From assembly GCA_030765055.1 (NCBI GenBank), contig CM060952.1, positions 80,255,664 to 80,319,663 of the forward strand: a stretch of 64,000 bases of DNA. Reading direction: 5' to 3'. Below the pieces are notes generated by a model that saw only the letters and a program-made list of their open reading frames with translations, was not told where the DNA came from and searched no databases. The translations under genes and the position numbers were made by a program. Positions 54,613 through 64,000 of this stretch are shown here, piece by piece. This DNA comes from Mantis religiosa. Lineage: Eukaryota > Arthropoda > Insecta > Mantodea > Mantidae. The first letter of the stretch is position 1. Each line of letters starts with the position of its first letter.

Positions 54613-55141
54613 TGTGATCCTTTCAACGTGGGAAACAATCACACCATCAAACTCCTACTCAATGCCCAACTCTCCAGCAAAGGAAACCTTCCCTTCCCCC
54701 ATTCGCATTCTCTCCTCGTTCACCACCTTCTTCGGCAACGTCAAAATCGTCACAGGAAAACACGACATTCAAGATGCCAACGTACTCCACGTCCAGTGTC
54801 TACCTGTCAAAGCTCACCATAGTCAACACAACGCCCGCTGCAATACATTCCTGGGGAGCAGCAAAATCCCCGCCATTTCGAACAGAGTATCGAACTGAGG
54901 ATGCTTGTCCACCAGCTATAACAACGACGTCATAATTCCCATCTACATTCCAACATTCGACCAAGAACTTCATCAAAACTTTCCACACATAATGGCCTCC
55001 TGCGTCACAGAACCACTCTGCAATTCATCAAATTTTCACATCTATAGCAGCAGAGGCAGCGAGGACGAAGAACCTCAACCAGCATCAAATCTCGAGTGCA
55101 CCACGGAGTTCAAAATTATTCTAGTCAGCCAAACGCTTTAA
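54613..55141 (+). pseudogene. Accessory gene E, second copy
   Basis: FNVGNNHTIKLLLNAQLSS is followed, after a frameshift near 54.69 kb, by SPIRILSSFTTFFGNVKIVT and AVYLSK-type strand SVYLSKLTIVN in a further frame, then SYNNDVIIPIYIPTFDQELH and an acidic end before the stop at 55139-55141. It aligns with 9770-10195. About 175-190 residues. Two frameshifts. Unknown function. Confidence 0.5.
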
Positions 55142-55412
55142 GAACTTTAGTGCATTAAAAACAAAGTGCTTTTTAACCAATAAAATACATATACTTGTTC
55201 TCTAGTGCTGTATTATGTTTCCATTAAATCATATTGTATGTCAATCTATCTGACACTTTATCATTCTCTAATTATTTTAGCTTGTAAGAAAAAAATTACA
55301 TTTTCACCATCTTAATCTATTTTTTTTTTGTATTCAACAAAATCAATGATATTGTAATTTTCAATGTATCTTCTCAATAAATAGATAAATAAATAAACAA
55401 ATAAATAAAATA
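55142..55412 (+). other. 3' AT-rich region of the cassette
   Basis: Contains AATAAA at 55180 and 55376, possible poly(A) signals, and AAATAAATAAATA repeats. The equivalent region at 9.41-9.75 kb is likewise AT-rich with AATAAA on the minus strand. Confidence 0.5.
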
Positions 55413-55588
55413 GCCCCGGATTAAGCAACTGGTTTAACCATAATGCTAACGCTCCTGGCGATAAATTTTCAAATTTCTCGCCAAAAGCCTTAATCCACCT
55501 TAATCCACGGTTTAAGGCGGATTAGCGCGACACTTGCGCCACCTAGCGGCAGGATTAACGTTAATCTAATTGCTTAATTCGGGGCTAC
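55413..55588 (+). repeat. Palindromic terminal repeat, second copy
   Basis: Starts TAGCCCCGGATTAAGCAAC and ends GCTTAATTCGGGGCTA. The first and last ~20 bp are inverted repeats, and CTTAATCCACCTTAATCCACG lies near the centre. It aligns with 9238-9412 along its length in the same orientation to the cassette. TA on both sides would also fit a Tc1/mariner-type MITE. Confidence 0.6.
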
Positions 55589-56219
55589 AATTCCTTTTTG
55601 CATCTCACTGTTCATCATTGCAGTCAGCATGTAACTCAGCCCATCGCACATTGGACTGACTTCTACACATAAGTCCTTCCTTTGGCACAGTAAAAAGTTT
55701 CTGCCAACCTCACAAGGTCTCAAAGAAGTTCAATTAATTTTGTGTCAATTCAATTCACGAATTCACAAACATAAGTTATAAAGAAGGTATCAAAGGATTG
55801 GCTAATATTTTACAATTGTCTGTGGTCAAATATTTATAGTGTTATAGTGCGTTCCGAAATTAATTTTGTGTCTAAAATTCGGAAGGTATGTCATGATACA
55901 TAAAAATTCAGTTTTGATATAGGATAAACGTTATTTACATAATAAAATATGGTAAGCGAAATAGCTTTGAAGACTTTGTCAAGGAGTGAAATATCCCTCC
56001 ACTTTGTAATGCTTTTGTTTCTTGAGAGTATAAGGTGTATGTGTTCCGTAAAAGCTTGCGCGTGTACTTTTATATTTAGTTAATAACCCGGTCCATTATC
56101 ACTCCAGGGTTTTTTCGCACCTTTTAAACCTTTCTTGGACTTATATAAATATTTCAAAATCAAAATTAGGCAAATCGGCTCAACCATTCTCCAGTATTTG
56201 TGAGACTAACAAACGTCAA
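55589..56219. other. Spacer, no gene recognised
   Basis: About 630 bp of AT-rich sequence between the palindrome and the piggyBac relic. Confidence 0.4.
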
Positions 56220-58232
56220 TTTATATATCCTCCTGAGACCCATAGACCTTTTTTCCCGAAAACATGTGTGAAAGTGGATTTCTTATGTCTTTTTATAGCT
56301 AAATTAATTGAGAAAAATGTGCAAATTTTTTTTTCAATATACAGTTTTTATAAAAAGTGAAGTACAGAATTCTGTATTTTGGGTCTTGAAGACAGTCTTG
56401 AAGACACTTCATATAGTGGCAAAATAATTCAAAAGAACTTCATTACTGTTTAATACATCTACACATACATAAAATATTTGGTTATATAAAAATAAAATAA
56501 CACTACTAGAATGGTATTATCATGTTTTGTCTCTCTATTGTTCATGAAAAGGCCTGAAATAATTCCTATTTGCAACCAAACACACAAAGATTTGCAAGTA
56601 GTAGACATTGTTGTTGTTCTGCCAGAACAGCCTGGTCTCCTCCATTTCTGCCAGTCTTTTACGTCTGTAATTTAAGGGATATGGCGACTTTTTGACTTCC
56701 TTAAATTTTCATGGGGTAGCGGAACAGGTACCTTGTGCCTCCTTGGGTTTGGTTCTGTAACTTGGTAATCACTATCTTCTTAGCTTTCTCCAACTTCTTC
56801 TGTTGTGTTGTACATTAGAGTTTCACCAAGCATGAGTTTGTATTTTCTTAGCTGTGATATTTGTTTTAACGAAATTTCCCTCTGCTTATGGCCCTTCCTC
56901 AACTGCAACCAAGCATTTGCAACAGCATATCAAATAAATGTAGAACTGTTTGAATGGTTCATTTCTTAGTTCTTGCCTTCATTGGGCAGTAAGACACCAT
57001 TCGGTTAAACAAGTCAGCCCCGGCCATGTAAGAGTTATAGACCTGCACTATATTTGGTCTTGCAACTTCAATGTATGCCTTGTGTTTCTTATTAAATCTC
57101 TTGCACTTATCCATAGGATTTAGTCCGTGGTTGGATGATATCATATTAATGCTCTTTCTATCCATCCATTTTATAATATACACATTGCCATCGTGGTGAA
57201 CAAGCATGTCTGAAGATCCTCTACCTTCTTTGCTTAATTGTTTGTCACTCTTTAGTTGTGCTTCCTGTGGTAACCTGTTCTTCTGTATTGTGCCATTTGA
57301 CCTAATTCCTCTCTTGAGAGGCTCATACATCAGTTTTTGGCTTGTAAAATACCGATCATGATAAATAGAGTGTCCTGGAGTAAGACTTTCCATAACCTGA
57401 AGCACTGCAGCTTCACCCAAACCAAAACTTGTGCATTATACTCAGGGTATGCTGTCTTCCCCTGATAGATTTTAAAATCTAGCACAATACCATTGGAATT
57501 TGCCAAAAGAAAAACCTTTAGACCAACTGGGTTAGGTTTGTTCGGACAATACTGCTTCACACTGGAAACTCCAGAAAACGGAACTATCATTTCATCTACG
57601 CAACATTTTCTTCCCTCTCCTGCTTCAGGCATCCTCCTCTTATTTTATTAATAATGGACGTACTTTCCACAACCTATCATCTTTACGTTAATTCTCAGAA
57701 ATTTCTTCATCAAATAAAACTTTCAGAGAAATCCTAATGGGGAAGAATCTATTAATAGCCATATTCTCACTTATAATTGGTACCCTCTATCTGTTGTCCC
57801 AATACATACTTTCTCGTACAAAATGTAGTTCAATTTTGCAAGCCCTAGGTAGGAAAGTGTGTATAAAAATAGAAAATTTAGTAATCAAGGACAGCGTATC
57901 TCAGCAGAATCGCTACTGAATCTCTCACTTTCGGTTTCATCTGCTAAGTTACTGGTATTGCCATTTTTGAATCATCATCTCCATCAGAAAAATCACCTTC
58001 AGATCATCCATATTGGCAAGTGCTTCTAAAACATATTTCTCAGCTTCATCATCTAAATCAGAAATGAAACCATTAGCTAAATGCATATACATAAAAATAA
58101 CGTTTTTGGCGCTCAGAATTGGTTGTTTTAAATTTTACCAGTCGGATTATATTAACCGAGTCCCAAAGTACAGAATGCTGTACTTCATGAAAAAGGGTTA
58201 TAAACTGCCGAATGATGCATGAGGACGTATCT
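56220..58232 (-). mobile_element. piggyBac-type transposon relic
   Basis: Subterminal inverted repeats: GTGAAGTACAGAATTCTGTA at 56357 and its counterpart at 58157-58196 (CAGAATGCTGTACTTCATG on the plus strand). Outer ends TCCTCCTGAGACC (56229) and, inverted, TCCTCATGCATC (about 58228) are roughly matched. TTAA target sites are no longer visible. About 2 kb. Confidence 0.75.
56960..58065 (-). pseudogene. piggyBac transposase (DDE_Tnp_1_7)
   Basis: The minus strand shows an acidic N-terminus (DLDDEAEKYVLEALANMDD, about 58.05 kb), a damaged middle with DRLWKVRP (57.67 kb), CVDEMIVPFSGVSSVKQYCP (first catalytic Asp region), NPVGLKVFLLANSNGIVLDF, then after a frameshift near 57.41 kb GEAAVLQVMESLTPGHSIYH, DRYFTSQKLM (second Asp: usual D-N/RxFTS) and VQVYNSYMAGADLFNRMVSY (third Asp region). 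It ends near 56.96 kb; the Cys-rich tail is not recognisable. Several stops. The order of the blocks is that of the PGBD family. Confidence 0.85.
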
Positions 58233-58429
58233 ATTTGAGATATTAGTAGCCTTTCAATATCAATGAAAGAAAAAGGTATATTATTAAAAGAGAAACACTG
58301 CTCTAAAGTGCTAATTTGCACATACCTCGATTGAAGCATTTGCCATGCTGTAAATGGTACGTCACCATTTTCTAACAAGCTGTTCACACAAGGCAGGTAC
58401 ACACACGACTGGACATTGAAGATCTGAAT

Positions 58430-61232
58430 GTCAGACTTTCGGTCTCAAGGCAGATCAGGGCTAGACCCTCTACTGGTAGTGGAGTGTTTTGTAAGGAAGG
58501 ATAATATGCGGCAGAAGATGAGGTTGGAGTTGTATATAAGCCATCTGATGTGTTATTTTATGTGCCTAGAAGCAGTCTCAGGCGTTTGTAGCGCTCTCCA
58601 GGATCGATGTCGTACTCACCTAGACCGCGGATAAGGGAGAAGAAGTGTTGGGAGAGGTTTTTATAGAAGTAACGTGAAAGGGTATGGATGCAGTCTGTTA
58701 TTGTGGGGATACGTAGGTCATGTCGGATAACTAGATTGGGGATGTACCAAGGGGAGTGTGTGGCAATCCGGAGGAATCGGCATTATAGAATTTCAAGGCG
58801 GTGTAGGTGAGACTAGGCTGCTACTCCCCATATTTCACTGGCGTATGTGATGGCGGGACGGAGTACTTGCTTATACAGGAGTAGTGTTGTAGGCAGAGAC
58901 ATGACTGATCGTCGGTTATAGAGAGAGTGTAGCATACTCATTCTTTTGCTAAATTTATTAGCCGCATATGTAATGTGGTCTCTCCACGTCAATTTGATGT
59001 CGAGTAGAACACCAAGATACTTAACGTAAATTTTCCAATGAACGTCCTCACCAGCTAGACGAATTGGTGGAAGATACGCTATTCGTCTTCGGGAGGTGAT
59101 GGCCTAGCTCTACTGTGGGTGGACACGTAGGCACCAACGTTTGAACCAGGTGGTGAGAAGGTAAGCATATTGTTGAATCCTGCGAATACACAGGTTGAGC
59201 TCTGATAATGTGGAGGTGACAGCTGTATCGTCAGCAAAGAGATACAGCGAGCAGCGTGGCAGGGATGGTAGGGTGTTGATGTATAGAAGGAAAAGAGTGG
59301 GTGCCAGGACACTACCTTGGGGAACGCCAGCTCTATTGGGATGGGATGGGGATAAGATTCCGTCGTAGTAGACAGCAAAGGTTCTGCCAGTGAGGTAGGA
59401 GTGAATGAGATGTATTAAGTAGGAAGGGGTTTGGTAGGTGATGAGACGGGAGAGAAAGCTTTCGTGCCATACGCTGTCGAATGCTCTGGTGATATCTAGG
59501 AGTAGTGCTGAAACGCACTGATTCCTGTTAAAGGCTGTGTAAACTTCATCGACCAGACTAAGTAGTTGTTGAGTGGAATGCTGAGAGCTAAAGCCGAATT
59601 GCTCCGATCTGACAATGTTGTGTCGATTCAGGATAGTCCTTAGTCGACTTAGAATAAGTTTTTCCATCAGTGTAATCAGCGTTGGAAGCAAACTGATGGG
59701 TCTGTAGCTCTCCGGGAACGTTCCGTCTTTCCCAGGTTTGCAGATAGCGGTGACTTTTGAGTGCTTTCAGGCCTTTGAGAAGTAGCAAAGTTTGAGGATT
59801 GCATTAAAGAGAAAGGTTAATACTTTCACCCAAGGGTATAGTAGAACCTTTAGCGCCGCGTTCGCTATGTTGTCAAAGCCGGGTGACTTGAATGGCCGTA
59901 GGTTGGTGATGTGGTATTGTACTTCAGCTACGGAGATGGAGGGACGTGGTAGATCATCATGGGGTTGAGAAAGGTACGCCTGAACTTCCTGAGTGACTGC
60001 GTGGATATGATCTACATCCGGGGTATCAGCGGCCGTATAGGTCATTTCCAGGAAGGTTGCATGTAGTTCAGTTTTCTCCCTTGCAGACTGAGCGACTGCC
60101 TGTCCGTGGTGCAGCGGTGAATTTTTGCGAGGGATTTGAAGTAAGGATTTGGTCATGCTCCAAAATAAATTGTCCTCTACACGAAGAGATGAGATCTTAT
60201 TTTCCCATCATTTGTTTCGAAATTCTTGGAGTTGAAATGTAACCAACTCCTGAAGTCGGTGAAACTCACGACGATCTGCTGGGCAGCGACTATGTAAAAA
60301 GCGCCACCGCATCCTGCCTCGCGGATAGCCTGAGGTAAATGATCTATATTCAATCTGCTAGGTTTTTATTTTGGGTAAGAGCTCATGATAGGAGTAGTCA
60401 GTTGGGAGGTGAAAAGATCAGTCATGGTGTCTATTTCTTCTGGAGTTTGACATGGCTGCTGCGGGGGCTGGATTTGTTCCAATCGTATTGATAACTCCAA
60501 CCAATTGGTCTTTCGTGGGAGCGAGAATCCTCGAGGAGCTTTGTAGTTGGGTTTACCAGGGAAGGATAGGAGGATGGGCTAATAATCTGAAGATAGAGCA
60601 GGAACTGTGAAGAGGGTAAGGTGCTGCCGCATATTGCGGACTAGGGTGAGATCAAACCAGTGAGGTGGTTTCCTGTCTCCATAGTGAATTGTAGGTTGGT
60701 TTGGAATCCTAGCGGAGATAGCCCTAGATGCTGCGAAGTTGTGGACTGTGCGCCCACGGTGGTTGGTAATGGAGGAGTTCCAGTTGCAGTGCTTGGCATT
60801 GAAGTCTCCCGCAGCAATCGTGGCAACTGGGGAGCTGCAGAGATGATCCAATTCAGAAGGAAGTAGGGGACCAGTCGGTGGCGTGTCTACTGAGTATAAG
60901 TGCAGAAGACCATTGCTGGTGTCGAATTGGATGCCGGTGATCTCCAGATAACTGGTTGTGGAGATAAATATTTGATGGCGTTGAATGTCACGGTCAATGT
61001 ATATGGCAGTACCTCCTCTGCCGCCGGCTCGATCAGTGCGATAAGAACACATTCCTGGGATGCCACATTTTATATGAGGTGATAAATGGGTTTCCTGCAT
61101 CATTAAGATATTCAACTTCTGCATGGACAAAAAGTTGGAAACTTCCGCTAATTGTCTGCGCAGACCATTGGCATTCCAGAAGCAGATCTTGAGTCCTGGA
61201 AATGTTATGTATCGCTGGTGTCTAGTAGCCAT
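58430..61232 (-). pseudogene. Jockey-type LINE ORF2: endonuclease and RT
   Basis: A clean N-terminal ORF from ATG 61232 to 60579: LKICFWNANGLRRQLAEVSN, LMMQETHLSPHI, GGRGGTAIYIDRDI, TIAAGDFNAKHCNWNS. After a gap with stops, RT follows: ISVAEVQYHITNLRPFKSPG, ESYRPISLLPTLITLMEKL, ALLLDITRAFDSVWHESFLS (motif A), NRAGVPQGSVLAPTLFLLYI (motif B) and SLYLFADDTAVTST (motif C, FADD intact). The thumb follows to about 58.8 kb (YLGVLLDIKLTWRDHITYA) with a short 3' end near 58.43 kb. No RNase H. Few disruptions compared with the 37-42 kb LINE, so it is younger. Confidence 0.9.
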
Positions 61233-61296
61233 TGGAAATGCAGAAGATGAAGACTGTTTAAATAAGTACCACTTCTGGTGACGTTTGTGGAGATCT

Positions 61297-61532
61297 TGTG
61301 AGCAGAGCCTCCATCAGAGCAGCTGCAAACTGTTCTCAGAGAGAGCAGCTGTTTTTACTGTGGGCAAACAGGCCATCTTTGCAATGCATGTAGCAAGCTC
61401 GCCATTATTAAACCAAACTGTGCTAATTGCGGAGCTGAACACTCATGTCGATATGCCAAATGCCCTGTTTGGCAGGAAGCACGATATGAACTGGAAAGCA
61501 CCAATAAGCCAGGTAGGGGTGAAATGCAATAA
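61297..61532 (+). pseudogene. LINE ORF1 C-terminal zinc knuckles, inverted relative to ORF2
   Basis: A plus-strand frame from 61297 to a TAA at 61530-61532 contains CFYCGQTGHLCNAC (CX2CX4HX4C) and CANCGAEHSCRYAKC, followed by PVWQEARYELESTN. This is the usual end of a Jockey-type ORF1. It lies directly upstream of the minus-strand ORF2 but on the other strand, which fits a 5' inversion during insertion. Confidence 0.75.
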
Positions 61533-61549
61533 CGAAGTTTAAGAATGCT

Positions 61550-62840
61550 CCTTAGATGTCAGCAGCTCCTATTGGGCTAGCAGAGACACGTTGTTTTTGC
61601 CTGTCATCTGCTGGAGAATTTTTACAAGCTACAGTACAGTATAGTGCACCGTACAGCATTGATTACCACCGATAAATTTTTTAATCCAATATACAAACTT
61701 ATCAGTAGCGTATAAAGTACTTAAAAGTCATTGCAATACCTTCATATTACGTGTTGTATAACATTTCCGACTGCGACATTACTCCCGCGTGAAGATTTTT
61801 AACTAACATTTGTTTCATAGGAAAATCATGTTGTCTCCCGTACCAGAGAACTGATAAAAGTTTCTGTAACTAGGAACGCTCACATTGAATACTGTGTGTT
61901 TTAACTTTTTCATTCTCGTTCTGGTTGCGGATATTTGAACGAGGCTTTCCTGGTCCTATTGTTTATTATGATTCATCTGAAGTATTCAAAACATTGAAAA
62001 ATACTTAAAATTTTAGTTTATTTATTTCCTTTTGGCTACTTCTTTTAAAGCGGAGTTTCTTTTATGGAGAAATCGGACTCTAATTCTCAAAACCATGGCA
62101 TCAATAACATCGATGTTAAACACAGAGTTTCTTAAGACCATATTAATAAACAGTGACACAAGTACTACATTCTAAATGGAAAGATTTTAGAACACAATCT
62201 GCTACTAGTATAGAGTAGGCAATGCTCGTTGTTCACCTGTTTAAATTAAGTAAACAATGCTAACTTTGGTGATAAGTATTTTGGATGGTGGGTGCGTGTG
62301 TGAAGATTTATAAATGTTTTATAAATTTAATTTGTGGATAAATGTCTGCCTCAGAATACCTTTGTGTATCTCATAGCTAACTTCATGTTTTGCAGGTATT
62401 AATTTCCCACGTCCAATCCTAAGACCTGGATAATGGACCGGACCTAAATTTTAGTACAGTTATTGCAACTAATACATGCAGAAGATAATGGAAAGGAAGC
62501 ATCATTATAGTTAACCCATGAACTAAAGGTATGCTTCATGTTAACCGTTACTCACAAACACGTTCTGATATAAATCTTGACGTTATTAAAATTAGTCATA
62601 AACTCTACCAGCAAGACGTCTCTACTGTAAACAACAGCATTATTTCCTTTTTGGTGTGTCTTTGTGAGTTATAAACTGGATTTTATAGAAACAGAGAGAA
62701 ACTTTAGCTTTTAAATTTCAATAAGTTCTTATAATGCTTGTATTATTTGCACACAATTGAAATCGCCGTGCGTTGACCAGTGTAGATAGCCCTGTACTTT
62801 CTAAAATCTATATCATTATTCTTTTATCTACTACGAATAT
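61550..62840. other. AT-rich spacer, no gene recognised
   Basis: No long ORF, no recognised repeat. Confidence 0.45.
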
Positions 62841-62849
62841 TCGACAAAA

Positions 62850-62978
62850 TGGAGGCTGGTACAATTTTAGCTGAAATTGAATTCCAAGATCCGAATGAAA
62901 TTCTGAAAATGCGAAAGCTTAAAAGTAGAATTGCATCCAACAAGCTGGTAATGCCAAAGATAAATTTCGGACACTAAG
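62850..62978 (+). CDS. 43-codon ORF, possible host first exon
   Basis: ATG 62850 in a fair context (GACAAAATGG) to TAA 62976-62978. It reads MEAGTILAEIEFQDPNEILK, then KMRKLKSRIASNKL, an amphipathic, charged sequence with natural-looking composition in AT-rich DNA. A GTAATG at about 62950 (AAGCTG/GTAATG) could be a splice donor, making this a first coding exon whose continuation is outside the window or unrecognised. No family recognised; chance ORF remains possible. Confidence 0.25.
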
Positions 62979-63344
62979 TCTGATGCATTGTGTATTAGTT
63001 TAATCAATTATTCCAATTTATTTAATTATATTTGCTGTATTGTCAAAGGTTTTATTGTAATTGCTCAAAAGCTAAAATCTAGCAAACGGTATGATATACT
63101 ACACAAATATAATTGTTTATTTATAACAGTAAGGTAAAGTTACATAAAATTGCTTCATTAATTGGCGTAAGAAAACAATCTATACGTTCTCGTCCGTTGC
63201 ACATAGCACTGAAATAATAGCTGCTTTATTGCTACTTCACAAATTTATGGACTGCCCAAAGCTTGTGTGTGCCAGACTGATCAAAATTGACTTGAGTTTA
63301 ATTTGTTGGTAGGAGTGCTACTCGCAAAATAAAACCCTACTTTT
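62979..63344. other. AT-rich spacer, no gene recognised
   Basis: No ORF or repeat that I can support. Confidence 0.4.
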
Positions 63345-63356
63345 ACTATTTATTTC

Positions 63357-63596
63357 ACCCGCCTCGGTAGCGTAGATGGTAACGTGTCTGCTTGACGTTC
63401 AAGAGGTCCGGAGTTCGAATCTCGCTCAGGGTGTTACCTGGATATGGTTTTTTTCATGGGGTTTCCCTTATCCTTAAAGACGAATGGCGGGTAGCTCTAA
63501 GCACCATGGACCCTGGACACATCTGAACATCACTTCACCCATTTCATTCACCGTCCGATATTACTTAATGTTGGAGAACGTAAAATCACAAAAAAA
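63357..63596 (+). repeat. tRNA-derived SINE, family 1
   Basis: The only plus-strand copy. Head ACCCGCCTCGGTAGCGTAGA (box A) and GTTCGAATCTCGCTCAGGGTG (box B), body, and an A-rich end (CAAAAAAAA). Flanked by ACTATTTATTTC at 63345-63356 and 63597-63608, a 12-bp target duplication. Confidence 0.95.
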
Positions 63597-63608
63597 ACTA
63601 TTTATTTC

Positions 63609-64000
63609 GGAAGTAATTAGTAATTTTACTGCCACTAGCTTCAAACATCTAGAAAGAAAATAAGTGGAAGGACATTGCGTAAGTGAAAACTTGAATTTGA
63701 ATTTTGGTTTATGGAGGTTCTTTAATTGTTCTAGATTTTAGCGTCCTATTCTATATCGCGCCTCAAAGACCGTTAAATTATGCTCAGAAGTCTCTTTATC
63801 AGCATTGAGCCGTAAATCTATGCCATGGGACAACCGGCTTTACTTCCCTTCGTAAGGAGGCCATACTTATGATTTTTGCGTCCAAAAAGGGATCCATCGA
63901 CTTCCAATAGATATGAACCCAAAGCTACAAGAACCAGTGGCGAGCATTTTACCCCCAAAACTCAGAAGGTGACGCTATGTACGGGTGTATGTGTGTTTGT
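63609..64000. other. Spacer at window end, no gene recognised
   Basis: No long ORF. Ends in GT-rich sequence. Confidence 0.4.

Noticed and set aside
58073..58402. 109-codon minus-strand ORF near the piggyBac end
   Set aside because: It crosses the transposon's terminal repeat and has no piggyBac or other homology.
63357..63440. Candidate tRNA gene
   Set aside because: The same head recurs at four or five places with the same body; flanking 12-bp duplications show it is a SINE.

Overview
This 64 kb window is nuclear DNA of an arthropod, most likely an insect. The grounds are the AT-rich spacers, the mix of transposable elements (Polinton, Jockey/CR1/R1-type LINEs, gypsy, piggyBac, Tc1/mariner) and tRNA-derived SINEs. 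The species cannot be told from the sequence. I found no convincing multi-exon host gene. Nearly everything that can be read is mobile DNA at different stages of decay, much of it nested.

Layout: 0-3.7 kb is AT-rich spacer with a small minisatellite. 3.7-7.5 kb (+) is a decayed piece of a Polinton/Maverick virus-like transposon: end of PolB, packaging ATPase, two small proteins, chromodomain integrase, penton. 7.6-9.2 kb holds an ATCC microsatellite and a ~106-bp satellite made of SINE body sequence. 9.24-21.7 kb (-) is a second, nearly complete Polinton: PolB, ATPase, two small proteins, integrase, penton, pX-like protein, major capsid protein and protease, followed on the same strand by a five-gene accessory cassette and a palindromic end. 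An ORF1-only LINE (11.02-13.15 kb, 8-bp target duplication) sits inside the cassette.

21.7-32.7 kb carries three LINEs: an R1/I-type 3' fragment, an almost intact CR1/Jockey-type element on the minus strand, and an R1/I-type element. 32.7-33.75 kb is a second SINE-body satellite that ends in a tRNA-like head. 34.05-36.76 kb is a complete LTR-to-LTR gypsy element with two large internal deletions. 37.3-42.4 kb is a decayed Jockey-type LINE (-). 42.6-43.2 kb is an unrecognised coiled-coil ORF. 44-45.7 kb has a mariner fragment beside a Tc1 element. 46.36-47.4 kb is the 3' part of a second gypsy copy (-), fused to a 0.3 kb Polinton PolB scrap.

48-51 kb contains two SINE families. One SINE copy interrupts a DDE_3-type transposase gene (50.5-52.1 kb) between 22-bp target duplications. 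53.2-55.6 kb (+) is a second copy of the Polinton accessory cassette, with the same gene order, the same ORF overlaps and the same palindromic end. 56.2-58.2 kb is a piggyBac relic (-). 58.4-61.5 kb is a Jockey-type LINE whose 5' part is inverted. The last 2.5 kb is spacer with one intact SINE and one 43-codon ORF of unknown status.

The most notable content is the accessory cassette. Two diverged copies in opposite orientation keep five collinear genes, frame-shifted start/stop overlaps and a common 3' palindrome. The functions of these proteins are not clear to me beyond weak hints (PC4-like, zinc-binding, perhaps OB-fold).
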